Assembly: GCF_001644575.1 (NCBI RefSeq)
Contig: NZ_CP015596.1
Location: forward strand, 2,480,001-2,544,000
DNA from: Mycobacterium adipatum
Lineage (GTDB): Bacteria > Actinomycetota > Actinomycetes > Mycobacteriales > Mycobacteriaceae
Direction: 5' to 3'
DNA: 64,000 nt
The notes under the pieces: generated by a model
Told to the model about the DNA's origin: nothing
The model's database searches: none
Seen by the model: only the letters and a program-made list of their open reading frames with translations
Shown here: positions 49,510-58,691 of the stretch, one piece after another
Numbering within the stretch: position 1 is the stretch's first letter
Layout: every line of letters begins with the position of its first letter
Position numbers and translations under genes: made by a program

Positions 49510-51684
49510 TTGAGCGCAAATGCTGTCCGCCTGCAGGCGATCACCAATGTCGAAGGCTACGTGCCGCCGGCCTTCAGCTTCGACCCCACCGAGGCGCCCG
49601 GCGAGATCTTCGGGTCGAACGTGTTCACCAAAGCCGAGATGCAGCTGCGGTTGCCGAAGTCGGTGTACAAGTCCGTGGTCGCGACCATCGAGAAGGGCGC
49701 CGCGCTCGACCCGGCCGTCGCGGATTCGGTGGCCTCGGTCATGAAGGACTGGGCGCTGTCCAAGGGTGCCACCCACTACGCGCACGTCTTCTACCCGATG
49801 ACCGGGCTGACCGCCGAGAAGCACGACAGCTTCCTGGAACCGGTCTCCGACGGCCAGACGCTGGCCGAGTTCGCCGGCAAGACCCTCATCCAGGGTGAGC
49901 CCGACGCGTCCAGTTTCCCGTCGGGCGGGCTGCGCAGCACCTTCGAGGCGCGCGGATACACCGGCTGGGATGTCACCAGCCCGGCCTACATCCTGGAGAA
50001 CCCGAACGGCAACACGCTGTGTATCCCCACCGTCTTCGTGTCGATGACCGGTGAGGCGCTGGACTACAAGACGCCGTTGCTGCGCAGCCAGCAGGCCATG
50101 GGCGCTCAGGCTGAGCGCATCCTGAAATTGTTCGGGCACAAGGATTTCGACAACATCGTCTCGTTCTGCGGGCCGGAGCAGGAGTACTTCCTGGTCGACC
50201 GGCACTTCTTCCTGTCGCGGCCGGACCTCATCAACGCGGGCCGCACGCTGTTCGGTGCGAAGCCGCCCAAGGGCCAGGAGTTCGACGACCATTACTTCGG
50301 CGCCATTCCCGACCGGGTGCTGGGCTTCATGATGGATACCGAGCGGGAGCTGTTCAAGCTGGGCATCCCGGCCAAGACGCGGCACAACGAGGTCGCACCC
50401 GGGCAGTTCGAGATCGCGCCGATGTTCGAGCGGGCGAATATCGCCGCCGACCATCAGCAGCTGCTGATGACCACGTTCAAGACGATCGCCAAGAAGCACG
50501 GCATGGAGTGCCTGTTCCACGAGAAGCCGTTCGCCGGCGTCAACGGCTCCGGCAAGCACGTCAACTTCTCGCTGGGCAACTCGCAGTTCGGCAGCTTGCT
50601 GGTGCCCGGTGACACCCCGCACGAGAATGCACAGTTCCTGGTCTTCTGCGCCGCCGTGATCCGTGCGGTGCACAAGTTCGCCGGCCTGCTGCGGGTCTCG
50701 GTGGCATCGGCGACCAACGATCACCGCCTCGGCGCCAATGAGGCGCCGCCGGCCATCATCTCGATCTTCCTCGGCGATCAGCTTGCCGACGTGTTCGAGC
50801 AGATCGCCAAGGGCGCGGCGACATCGTCGAAGGGCAAGGGCACCATGATGATCGGTGTCGACACACTGCCGCATCTGCCCACCGACCCGGGTGACCGCAA
50901 CCGCACCAGCCCGTTCGCGTTCACCGGTAACCGATTCGAGTTCCGGGCGCCGGGTTCGGGCCAGACCATCAACGTTCCGATGATCATCCTCAACACGATC
51001 ATGGCCGACTCGCTGGACTACATGGCCACCGTGCTGGAGAAGGCCGTCGCCGATGGCACGGAGTTCGACGCCGCGGTGCAGACGCTGCTGACCGACATCA
51101 TCACCGAACACGGTGCGGTGGTGTTCAACGGCGACGGCTACTCGGAGAACTGGCAGATCGAAGCCGCCGAGCGTGGGCTGCCGAACCTCAAGACCACCCT
51201 GGACGCCATCCCGGAGCTGATCAAGCCCGAGGCCATCGAGGTGTTCGAGAAGTACGGTGTGTTCAGCGAGCGGGAGCTGGAGAGCCGTGTCGAGGTCCGC
51301 TACGAGATGTACGCACTGACCGTCGCGGTCGAGGCCAAGCTGGCACTGGAGATCGGGTCCACGGTGATCCTGCCCGCCGCGGTCCGGTATCAGACCGAAC
51401 TGGCGCAGAATGTCGCCTCGCTCAAGGCAGCCGGAGTGGAACCGGATCTCACACTGCTGCAGACGGTTTCCGAACCCATCGGTGCCCTCACCGCCGCCTT
51501 GGCCACCCTCAAGGAGGGGCTGTCGCACCACGCTGACAGTGCCGCCGAGGAGGCCAAGCACGCCCAGTCGGTGCTGCTGCCCGCGATGGATGCCGTGCGC
51601 GCTGCGGCGGACACGCTGGAGAGCCTTGTGGCAGACGATCTCTGGCCGCTGCCCACCTATCAGGAGATGCTCTACATCCTGTAG
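49510..51684 (+). CDS. glutamine synthetase type III (GlnN)
   Basis: This 724-residue protein is a type III glutamine synthetase, the large class unlike the 450-residue GlnA. Family marks include [17 protein letters not shown] near the N-terminus, [41 protein letters not shown] (ammonium/ATP region), and [12 protein letters not shown]. It makes glutamine from glutamate and ammonium with ATP. The start is a TTG with AAAGGA upstream. A terminator-like hairpin follows. Mycobacteria already have several type I enzymes, so this one is accessory. Confidence 0.92.
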   Translation: MSANAVRLQAITNVEGYVPPAFSFDPTEAPGEIFGSNVFTKAEMQLRLPKSVYKSVVATIEKGAALDPAVADSVASVMKDWALSKGATHYAHVFYPMTGLTAEKHDSFLEPVSDGQTLAEFAGKTLIQGEPDASSFPSGGLRSTFEARGYTGWDVTSPAYILENPNGNTLCIPTVFVSMTGEALDYKTPLLRSQQAMGAQAERILKLFGHKDFDNIVSFCGPEQEYFLVDRHFFLSRPDLINAGRTLFGAKPPKGQEFDDHYFGAIPDRVLGFMMDTERELFKLGIPAKTRHNEVAPGQFEIAPMFERANIAADHQQLLMTTFKTIAKKHGMECLFHEKPFAGVNGSGKHVNFSLGNSQFGSLLVPGDTPHENAQFLVFCAAVIRAVHKFAGLLRVSVASATNDHRLGANEAPPAIISIFLGDQLADVFEQIAKGAATSSKGKGTMMIGVDTLPHLPTDPGDRNRTSPFAFTGNRFEFRAPGSGQTINVPMIILNTIMADSLDYMATVLEKAVADGTEFDAAVQTLLTDIITEHGAVVFNGDGYSENWQIEAAERGLPNLKTTLDAIPELIKPEAIEVFEKYGVFSERELESRVEVRYEMYALTVAVEAKLALEIGSTVILPAAVRYQTELAQNVASLKAAGVEPDLTLLQTVSEPIGALTAALATLKEGLSHHADSAAEEAKHAQSVLLPAMDAVRAAADTLESLVADDLWPLPTYQEMLYIL

Positions 51685-51700
51685 GCGGATATCAGACATC

Positions 51701-51760
51701 GCCGGGTGCGGGGGTCAGGCCCGTCCGGGGCCTCTGGTGACCTCAGCCCCCGCTCCCGGC
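51701..51760 (+). terminator. imperfect hairpin terminator after the glutamine synthetase gene
   Basis: GCCGGG-T-GCGGGGG pairs with CCCCCGC-T-CCCGGC across about 20 loop bases. It starts 17 bp after the stop. There is no U tract. Confidence 0.6.
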
Positions 51761-51847
51761 GATCAATCTCGGCGACGCCGAGACCGCCGCCATATCAGGG
51801 ACTTAAGGCACTGCCGCCGTGTGCCCCGTGCGGCCTACGTTGGGCGC

Positions 51848-52216
51848 ATGGGAGATCACGATCATCACACCGCTGTACTCGCCGAACTGAAGCCGCAGCA
51901 TCGTGCGTTGCGTCAGATGATTCCCGAGGTTTACGACGGGTTCGGGGCGCTGAGTCGGGCGGCACTGGGCACCGGAGCGGTCGATGCCAAGTTCAAGGAA
52001 CTGATCGCGATGGTCATCGGAGTCGTGCAGGGCTGCGACGGGTGCATTGCCTCGCACGCCCATGGAGCAGCCCGAGCGGGTGCCACCAAACAGGAGGCGG
52101 CCGAGGTCATCGGCGTCGGCATCATGATGCATGGCGGGCCGGCCACCATCTATGGTGCGCGCGCCTACGCCGCCTTCTGCGAGTTCGCCGATGCGGGCAC
52201 CGGACAGCCGGCGTGA
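51848..52216 (+). CDS. AhpD-like carboxymuconolactone decarboxylase-family protein
   Basis: This 122-residue protein has the AhpD/CMD fold with the redox motif C-x2-C-x3-H (C63, C66, H70 in GCDGCIASH). AhpD-like proteins reduce peroxiredoxins or act as peroxidases. The N-terminal GDHDHH is His-rich. The following DsbA-like gene overlaps as GTGA, so the two likely form a small redox pair. The start ATG 51848 has a weak site. Confidence 0.82.
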   Translation: MGDHDHHTAVLAELKPQHRALRQMIPEVYDGFGALSRAALGTGAVDAKFKELIAMVIGVVQGCDGCIASHAHGAARAGATKQEAAEVIGVGIMMHGGPATIYGARAYAAFCEFADAGTGQPA

Positions 52217-52848
52217 CGGTGAGCGACCTGCGCACCATCGAGGTGTTCGCCGACGTCCTGTGTCCGTTCACCCACGTCGGGCTGCGCACACTGGTCGATC
52301 GCCGCGGCCGGTACGGCCTGACCGAACCGCGACTGCGAATCCGGGCCTGGCCGCTGGAGCTGATCAACGACGGGCCGCTCGACCCGCACCACATCGCCGC
52401 GGAGATCGCCGCGCTGCGCGGGTCTGTGCGCCCCGACCTGTTCGCGGGCTTTTCGGTCGATGCCTTCCCCGGCACGTCGATGGCCGCGTTCGCACTGACG
52501 GCCGCGGCGGACCGCACCGGCGATCCCGCGCTGGTCGAGGATGTCGGGATGGCACTGCGTAACGCGGTGTTCGAGGAGGGGCTCGATATCGGGCGACCCG
52601 AGATCGTCGAGCCGATCGCCGTCCGCTTCGGTCTCGAACCCCTCGACGTCGAGGCCACGTCCGCCGCGGTCCGCGCCGATTGGGAGGAGGGCCGCACCCG
52701 CGGGGTGATCGGATCGCCGCATTTCTTCGCCGAGGACGGCAGCGGCTGGTTCTGCCCCAGCCTGGCGATCAGCCGCGATGACGTCGGCAACTTCGTCGTC
52801 GCCTGGAAGCACGGCACCGAGGCGTTCATCGACCGCGTCTTCGGCTGA
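52213..52848 (+). CDS. DsbA-family thioredoxin-fold protein
   Basis: This 211-residue protein has the DsbA / 2-hydroxychromene-2-carboxylate isomerase layout: a first strand, then DVLCPFTHVGLRTL with a single Cys in place of CxxC, a helical insert, and the cis-Pro loop RGVIGSPHFF. With one Cys it is more likely a glutathione- or mycothiol-dependent isomerase or transferase than a disulfide oxidase. GTG 52213 overlaps the AhpD-like stop. The substrate is unknown. It converges on the rhodanese at the end of the sulfur operon. Confidence 0.8.
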   Translation: MTVSDLRTIEVFADVLCPFTHVGLRTLVDRRGRYGLTEPRLRIRAWPLELINDGPLDPHHIAAEIAALRGSVRPDLFAGFSVDAFPGTSMAAFALTAAADRTGDPALVEDVGMALRNAVFEEGLDIGRPEIVEPIAVRFGLEPLDVEATSAAVRADWEEGRTRGVIGSPHFFAEDGSGWFCPSLAISRDDVGNFVVAWKHGTEAFIDRVFG

Positions 52849-52907
52849 GAGCCAACGGCTCACGACGTGGCGATCCGATCGGCTCGAGCAGACCCGATCG
52901 CTCGTGA

Positions 52908-53240
52908 TCAGAGAACAGTGCCGGGGGTACCGTCGTCCCGAATCACCGGCCGACCGGCCTCCCGCCACGCCTTCATGCCGCCGACCAGGTTGTAGACGGT
53001 GACCCCTGCGGCCGCGAGTTTTCTCGCCGCGGAACCGGATCTGTTGCCCGACCTGCATACCGCGACAACCGGCGCACTCGCACCGAACGTGCGTGGATCG
53101 AGTCGACCAAGTCGCAGATGGACTGCGCCGGGGGCATGGCCTGCTGCCCACTCGTCGTCTTCGCGGACGTCGAGCAGGATGGCGCCGGACTCGTCGACGA
53201 GCCGCATCGCTGCGATCGGATCGACCTCTGGTACGTCCAT
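52908..53240 (-). CDS. single-domain rhodanese (sulfurtransferase)
   Basis: This 110-residue rhodanese has LLDVREDDEWAAGHAPGAVH and the active loop VVAVCRSGNRSG, with persulfide-forming C62. It would move sulfane sulfur between thiols. It is the last gene of the minus-strand sulfur operon, and its ATG overlaps the peroxiredoxin stop (ATGA). The six-residue loop CRSGNR fits thiosulfate or persulfide donors. Confidence 0.9.
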   Translation of the reverse strand: MDVPEVDPIAAMRLVDESGAILLDVREDDEWAAGHAPGAVHLRLGRLDPRTFGASAPVVAVCRSGNRSGSAARKLAAAGVTVYNLVGGMKAWREAGRPVIRDDGTPGTVL

Positions 53241-53983
53241 CACGCCGTGCCTTTCGCCCGAATGGCGGCCTCGACTGCGTCGGCCGGGATCTCTTTGGTG
53301 CAGAAGAACCAGTCCGCGCACGTGACGCCGTCGTCGTGGCCGTCCATGCGTTCCTTGGCGGTGCCGCAGGAGCCGGCGGGCGGAACGATGACGGGCTCGC
53401 CTGGGCGCCAGTCGGCGGGTGTGGCCACCGAGAAGTGGTCGGCGGTCTGCAGGGCCTTGATGACGCGGAGCAATTCGTCGAAGTTGCGGCCCAGGCTCAG
53501 CGGGTAGTAGATGACGGTGCGAATTCTGCCCTCGGGGTCGATGACGAAGACGGCCCGTACCGCCTTGGTCGAGTCCTCGCCGGGCATGATCATTCCGTAC
53601 ATTTCGGCGATCCTCATCGATACGTCTTCGATGAGCGGGAACGTGACTTCGACGTCCTTCATGCCGCGAAAGGCGATCTTCTCCTTGATCGTTCGCAGCC
53701 AGGCGATGTGGCTGTACAGCCCGTCCACCGACAGCCCGACCAGCTCGGTGTTGTAGGCGGCGAACTCCTGCTGCATCGATGCGAACGTCATGAACTCGCT
53801 GGTGCAGACCGGGGTGAAGTCGGCGGGGTGGGAGAAGAAGATCACCCATTTGCCCGCGTAGTCGGCGGGGAAGGTGATGTCACCCTGGGTCGTCACGGCG
53901 GTGAAGGCCGGCGCCGGGTCGCCGATGCGCGGCATGCCCGTCACGGCCGGTGTGGTGGGAGAGGGAATCTCGGTGTTTGTCAT
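53240..53983 (-). CDS. peroxiredoxin, Prx6 / archaeal 2-Cys type
   Basis: This 247-residue peroxiredoxin has the peroxidatic C60 in HPADFTPVCTSEF and a long C-terminal domain with C206, C222 and C228. The last two are spaced C-x5-C, as in archaeal Prx6-type 2-Cys enzymes. It reduces peroxides and may also take persulfides. It sits between a methyltransferase and a rhodanese in the sulfur operon, with 6 bp and -4 bp gaps, which is an uncommon place for this family. Reduction by the thioredoxin at 58109 is possible. Confidence 0.92.
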   Translation of the reverse strand: MTNTEIPSPTTPAVTGMPRIGDPAPAFTAVTTQGDITFPADYAGKWVIFFSHPADFTPVCTSEFMTFASMQQEFAAYNTELVGLSVDGLYSHIAWLRTIKEKIAFRGMKDVEVTFPLIEDVSMRIAEMYGMIMPGEDSTKAVRAVFVIDPEGRIRTVIYYPLSLGRNFDELLRVIKALQTADHFSVATPADWRPGEPVIVPPAGSCGTAKERMDGHDDGVTCADWFFCTKEIPADAVEAAIRAKGTA

Positions 53984-53989
53984 GGCAAT

Positions 53990-54637
53990 TCACTCCGTCT
54001 TCTGTTGATGGTTCTCGTCGGGCATCGCTGCCGGGGGCGCCGGTGCAGACTCGGCTGGCCGGTCCCACGGTTGGGTGTGCAGGAGGATGTCGATCGCCTG
54101 GTCATCCCCGTGCGGTCTGCTGAGGTGGGCGAGTTCGACAACCTGCATGCCCTGGCTTGCCCGCGCAAGATCCGCGACACCGGGCAGAATGGCGGGATCG
54201 GGAGGCCCGCCGACCCCGTGGACGAAGTTCTCCAGCGCGTGGCCGAGATAGAGCAGATGACCGCCGGGGCGCAGCCAGGTCCCTGCAACGGTGATGACCT
54301 GGACCAGCTCGTCGATCGGTAGGTGCAGGAAGCTGATCACCACCAGATCTGCGGACCCGGCGGGCTGCCACGTCCTGACATCGTCGACCACATAGGAGAT
54401 GTGCTGGTTGTCGTGGGCTGCGGTCGCCACTTCGATCGCCACCGGCGAGAAGTCCACAGCCTCGACGTCCCAACCCGACTCCGCCAGGTGCCGGGCGTTG
54501 CGACCGTCTCCGCAGGCGAGATCGATGGCCCGCCCCGGGCGCAGCGTCGCGTAGCGGGCTATGAGCGCACCCGGAGGCGCTGAGCCCCACGGGTGTTCGG
54601 CGCCGGCGTAGCGCTCATCCCAGGCGGTGGAGTCCAT
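53990..54637 (-). CDS. class I SAM-dependent methyltransferase (TehB-like)
   Basis: This 215-residue protein opens WDERYAGAEHPWGSAP and has the SAM motif AIDLACGDGRNARHLA, the acidic end of strand 2 in VEAVDFSP, and the post-motif DLVVISFLHLP. It resembles the TehB / thiol-methyltransferase branch. In a sulfur locus it could methylate sulfide, a thiol or a chalcogen anion; this is inference from context. It lies 42 bp downstream of the CstR-like regulator and 6 bp upstream of the peroxiredoxin. Confidence 0.85.
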   Translation of the reverse strand: MDSTAWDERYAGAEHPWGSAPPGALIARYATLRPGRAIDLACGDGRNARHLAESGWDVEAVDFSPVAIEVATAAHDNQHISYVVDDVRTWQPAGSADLVVISFLHLPIDELVQVITVAGTWLRPGGHLLYLGHALENFVHGVGGPPDPAILPGVADLARASQGMQVVELAHLSRPHGDDQAIDILLHTQPWDRPAESAPAPPAAMPDENHQQKTE

Positions 54638-54679
54638 CGCGCATACCCTTTCGTCGGCGGGTCGAAGGTGTCGGTGTGT

Positions 54680-55883
<1,204 letters not shown>

Positions 55884-55889
55884 GATCGG

Positions 55890-56480
55890 CTACTTCGCTT
55901 TCTGGTCTGTGGGGCCGGGGCCGACGAGCTGGGAGACGATGGTCTGGGCGTCGCAGCTGGCGCCGCGGTTGTAGGGCAGCTTGGACAGCGCCATGCCCAT
56001 TGCGCAGGTGTTGGAGACCGCGGCGAAGGTGAGTCCGCCGCCGATGCCGGCGGCCAGCCATTTGAGTTTGGGGGCGGCGATGCTGCCCAGGACGGCGGTG
56101 AGCACGAGGGAGCCGGCGACGAGACGGACTTGGCGTTCGAGGTCCCAGCGGGTGGCGCCGCGGTTGACGGCGAAGCCGTTGGTTTCCCAGGCGTTGATGC
56201 CGCCGTCGAGGATGTGCACGTTGGTCAGTCCGGCGGTGCGCAGGGTTTCTTCAGCCTGGGCGGCGCGTTGGCCGGAGCGGCAGACCAGGACGACGTCCTC
56301 GTCGAGATGCTTGATGATCTCGTCGCGATGCTCTTGGAGCAGGTCCAGCGGGACGTTGTAGGCGCCGGCGATGTGGGCGGTCTCGAACTCGCCGGGGGTT
56401 CGGACGTCGAGCACCCGTGGCGGGGTGGCCGAATCCAGCATCTGGTGCAGGTCGTGGGAATCGATGGTGGGTGCGGTCAT
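55890..56480 (-). CDS. rhodanese with membrane DUF2892 domain (YgaP-like)
   Basis: This 196-residue protein has an N-terminal rhodanese (about 8-110; VLDVRTPGEFETAHIAGA, active C67 in VVLVCRSGQRA) and a C-terminal DUF2892 part with two membrane helices (about 122-165). The layout matches E. coli YgaP. It would transfer sulfane sulfur at the inner membrane face. It is the first gene of the minus-strand sulfur operon, its start facing the palindrome array 49 bp away, so it should be directly repressed by the CstR-like protein. Confidence 0.92.
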   Translation of the reverse strand: MTAPTIDSHDLHQMLDSATPPRVLDVRTPGEFETAHIAGAYNVPLDLLQEHRDEIIKHLDEDVVLVCRSGQRAAQAEETLRTAGLTNVHILDGGINAWETNGFAVNRGATRWDLERQVRLVAGSLVLTAVLGSIAAPKLKWLAAGIGGGLTFAAVSNTCAMGMALSKLPYNRGASCDAQTIVSQLVGPGPTDQKAK

Positions 56481-56528
56481 GGCGGGGGTCCTTTCGGTGG
56501 TGTGGTGACGAAAGCCCCTACAGGGGCT

Positions 56529-56546
56529 GATACCTCGGGGGGTATC
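56529..56546. promoter_or_regulatory. CstR/CsoR operator-like palindrome A
   Basis: GATACC-TCGGGG-GGTATC has perfect 6-bp outer arms. It is the member nearest the membrane rhodanese start (49 bp). Confidence 0.7.
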
Positions 56547-56565
56547 GTTACACCCATGATAGACA

Positions 56566-56579
56566 TACCCCAGGGGGTA
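56566..56579. promoter_or_regulatory. CstR/CsoR operator-like palindrome B
   Basis: TACCCC-AG-GGGGTA is the most symmetric site of the array, centred 35 bp from A. Confidence 0.75.
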
Positions 56580-56599
56580 AATGCAAGAGGGAATTTATA

Positions 56600-56613
56600 T
56601 ACCCCCTAGGGTA
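56600..56613. promoter_or_regulatory. CstR/CsoR operator-like palindrome C
   Basis: TACCC-CCTA-GGGTA, centred 34 bp from B. Confidence 0.72.
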
Positions 56614-56620
56614 CTTGACA

Positions 56621-56634
56621 TACCCGTAGGGGTA
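56621..56634. promoter_or_regulatory. CstR/CsoR operator-like palindrome D
   Basis: TACCC-GTAG-GGGTA (arms TACCC/GGGTA) is centred 21 bp, two helical turns, from C. TTGACA, a -35-like element, directly precedes it at 56615-56620, so D lies where the promoter spacer of the dioxygenase operon would be. Confidence 0.75.
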
Positions 56635-56690
56635 TAGGCAGAGTGGTCGTCAGACAACCCCGTCACCGACAATTTGAGAGGACTCTGGTC

Positions 56691-58070
56691 ATGAAGTTCA
56701 TCCAGTACTACCTGGATTGCCTGTCGCATGCGTCGTATCTGATCGCTGATGAGTCGACCGGGCGTGCGGTGGTGGTCGATCCGCAGCGTGATGTCGCCGA
56801 GTATCTGGCCGATGCCAAGGAGCTCGGGGTGAGCATCGAGTTGGTGATCGAGACGCACTTTCACGCCGATTTCCTGTCCGGGCATCTGGAGCTAGCCAAG
56901 GCCACCGGCGCGAAGATCGTGTATTCCTCGGTCGCGCAGACCGAGTTCGAGTCGATGGGGGTGGACGACGGGCAGCGCTACTCGCTGGGCGAGGTGATGT
57001 TGGAGTTCCGCCACACCCCGGGACACACCCCGGAGTCGTTGTCGGTCGTGGTCTATGAGCATGCCGGCGATGAGGTGCCCTACGGGGTGCTGACCGGGGA
57101 CGCGTTGTTCATCGGTGATGTGGGCCGCCCGGATCTGCTGGCCTCGATCGGGTTCACCCGCGAGGAGTTGGCCGACAAGCTCTATGACTCGTTGCACACC
57201 CAGTTGATGACGCTGCCCGATGCCACCCGGGTCTATCCCGCCCATGGTGCGGGGTCGGCGTGCGGGAAGAACCTGTCCACGGAGTTGTGGTCGACGATGG
57301 GGGAGCAGAAGGCCACCAACTATGCGTTGCGGGCCCCGGACAAGGAAACGTTCATGGCGTTGGTCACCGAAGGCCAGCCCCCGGCGCCGAGCTATTTCGT
57401 CTACGACGCGATCCTCAACCGCAAGGACCGTGAGTTGTTGGACGAGACGAAGATGCCGACCGCGATGAGCTATGCGCAGGTGCGCGACGCCATGAGCAAG
57501 GGCGCGGTGCTCGTCGACGGGCGTGGGCCTGAGGAGTTCGCGTTGGGGCACCTGCGGGGTGCGGTCAATATCGGGTTGGAGGGCCGCTACGCCGAGTTCG
57601 CCGGGTCGGTCGTCGCCACCGATGCCGATATCGTGTTGTTCACCGAACCCGGCCAGGAACTGGAAGCCAAGACACGGTTGGCGCGGATCGGGTTTGACCG
57701 GGTGATCGGGTATCTGGCGCGGCCGTTCGAGGTGATGTTCGACCATCAGGACCAGGTGCAGGTGGCGTCGCGGTTGACCGCCAAGGCCTTCGATGAGCGG
57801 GCCGCCCAGATCGCCGATCTGCAGGTCGTGGATGTGCGCAATCCCGGTGAGGTCGCCGCCGGGATGATCCCGGGCGCGGTCTCCATCCCGGTCGGTCAGC
57901 TACCCGCCCGACTCGCCGAGCTGGACCCCGCGCGCCCCACCGTCGTGTACTGCGCCGGCGGCTACCGATCCTCAGTCGCGGCCAGCCTGCTGCGGGCCCA
58001 CGGCTTCACCGACGTCAGCGACATCCTGGGCGGCTACGGCGCCTGGGACGAAACACACCAAAACGCCTGA
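56691..58070 (+). CDS. persulfide dioxygenase-rhodanese fusion (MBL fold, CstB/ETHE1-like)
   Basis: This 459-residue protein has an N-terminal metallo-beta-lactamase persulfide dioxygenase domain (about 1-240) and two rhodanese domains (about 265-350 and 370-459). Iron ligands expected from ETHE1 are H56 (THFHADFLSGH), H112 (HTPGHTPE) and D137 (TGDALFIGD). The first rhodanese has no Cys where expected (DIVLFTEPG); the second has C421 in VVYCAGGYRSS. CstB-like fusions oxidise persulfides and yield sulfite or thiosulfate. ATG 56691 follows GAGAGGA; the 16 codons upstream are rejected. It is divergent from the rest of the sulfur operon. Confidence 0.93.
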   Translation: MKFIQYYLDCLSHASYLIADESTGRAVVVDPQRDVAEYLADAKELGVSIELVIETHFHADFLSGHLELAKATGAKIVYSSVAQTEFESMGVDDGQRYSLGEVMLEFRHTPGHTPESLSVVVYEHAGDEVPYGVLTGDALFIGDVGRPDLLASIGFTREELADKLYDSLHTQLMTLPDATRVYPAHGAGSACGKNLSTELWSTMGEQKATNYALRAPDKETFMALVTEGQPPAPSYFVYDAILNRKDRELLDETKMPTAMSYAQVRDAMSKGAVLVDGRGPEEFALGHLRGAVNIGLEGRYAEFAGSVVATDADIVLFTEPGQELEAKTRLARIGFDRVIGYLARPFEVMFDHQDQVQVASRLTAKAFDERAAQIADLQVVDVRNPGEVAAGMIPGAVSIPVGQLPARLAELDPARPTVVYCAGGYRSSVAASLLRAHGFTDVSDILGGYGAWDETHQNA

Positions 58071-58108
58071 GCAGAACTACCCACACCTATCGAGAAAGGA
58101 ACACAGCA

Positions 58109-58471
58109 ATGTCCACCAAAACCATGACCGCCGCCGATTTCGAGAGCACGATTGCCGACAATCCCATTGTGCTGGTCGACTTCTGGGCCTCGTGGTGCGG
58201 TCCGTGCCGCGCCTTCGCCCCAGTCTTCGAGCGCTCGTCGCAGGCACACCCCGACGTGGTGCATGCCAAGGTCGACACCGAGGCGCAGCAGCAGCTCGCC
58301 GCGGCGTTGGAAATCCAGGCAATCCCCACCATCATGGCTTTTCGTGACGGCGTACTCGTCTACCGCCAGCCTGGCGCCATGCCCGCCGCGGCCCTGGAGG
58401 ATCTCATCACCAGGGTCCAGGCGCTCGACATGGATGACGTCCGCGCCAAGATCGCGGCCTCGACACCCTGA
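58109..58471 (+). CDS. thioredoxin
   Basis: This 120-residue thioredoxin has the WCGPC motif (C30, C33), the start FWASWCGPCRAFAPVFE, and the cis-Pro loop IQAIPTIMAF. GAAAGGA precedes the ATG. It follows the persulfide dioxygenase by 38 bp. It could reduce the rhodaneses' persulfides or the peroxiredoxin of the opposite operon. It is slightly long at the C-terminus (DMDDVRAKIAAS). Confidence 0.93.
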   Translation: MSTKTMTAADFESTIADNPIVLVDFWASWCGPCRAFAPVFERSSQAHPDVVHAKVDTEAQQQLAAALEIQAIPTIMAFRDGVLVYRQPGAMPAAALEDLITRVQALDMDDVRAKIAASTP

Positions 58472-58500
58472 CCGAATCTCGTATCACCCCAGGAGAACCC

Positions 58501-58671
58501 ATGTGTTACCCAGAGAAATGTCCCAAGTGCGGCAAGACAGGATGGGCCGGTTGCGGCCAGCACGTCGATGACGTGATGCGGTCGGTGCCGGCAGCGCAAC
58601 AGTGCACGTGCGGGCGGGACACCACACCGCAACCCCGCACCCGCGGCGCGACATCCTGGTGGCGCCGTTGA
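58501..58671 (+). CDS. small Cys-rich zinc-ribbon-like protein
   Basis: This 56-residue protein starts at ATG 58501 after a clear AGGAG. It begins MCYPEKCPKCGKTGWAGCGQ and has Cys at 2, 7, 10, 18, 35 and 37 (CTCG), with one His at 21. The CPKCGKT...WAGCG pattern occurs in small proteins of many organisms, as far as I recall, with no known function. It could bind zinc or carry sulfur. It is the last gene after the dioxygenase and thioredoxin (gap 29 bp), so it likely belongs to the same transcript, and it ends 20 bp before the convergent iolA stop. Confidence 0.8.
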   Translation: MCYPEKCPKCGKTGWAGCGQHVDDVMRSVPAAQQCTCGRDTTPQPRTRGATSWWRR

Positions 58672-58691
58672 CCGTCGTCGCGAGCCCGCGG

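Noticed and set aside
49324..51699. 791-residue minus-strand frame antisense to the glutamine synthetase gene
   Set aside because: It shadows GlnN over its whole length and shows no protein family features.
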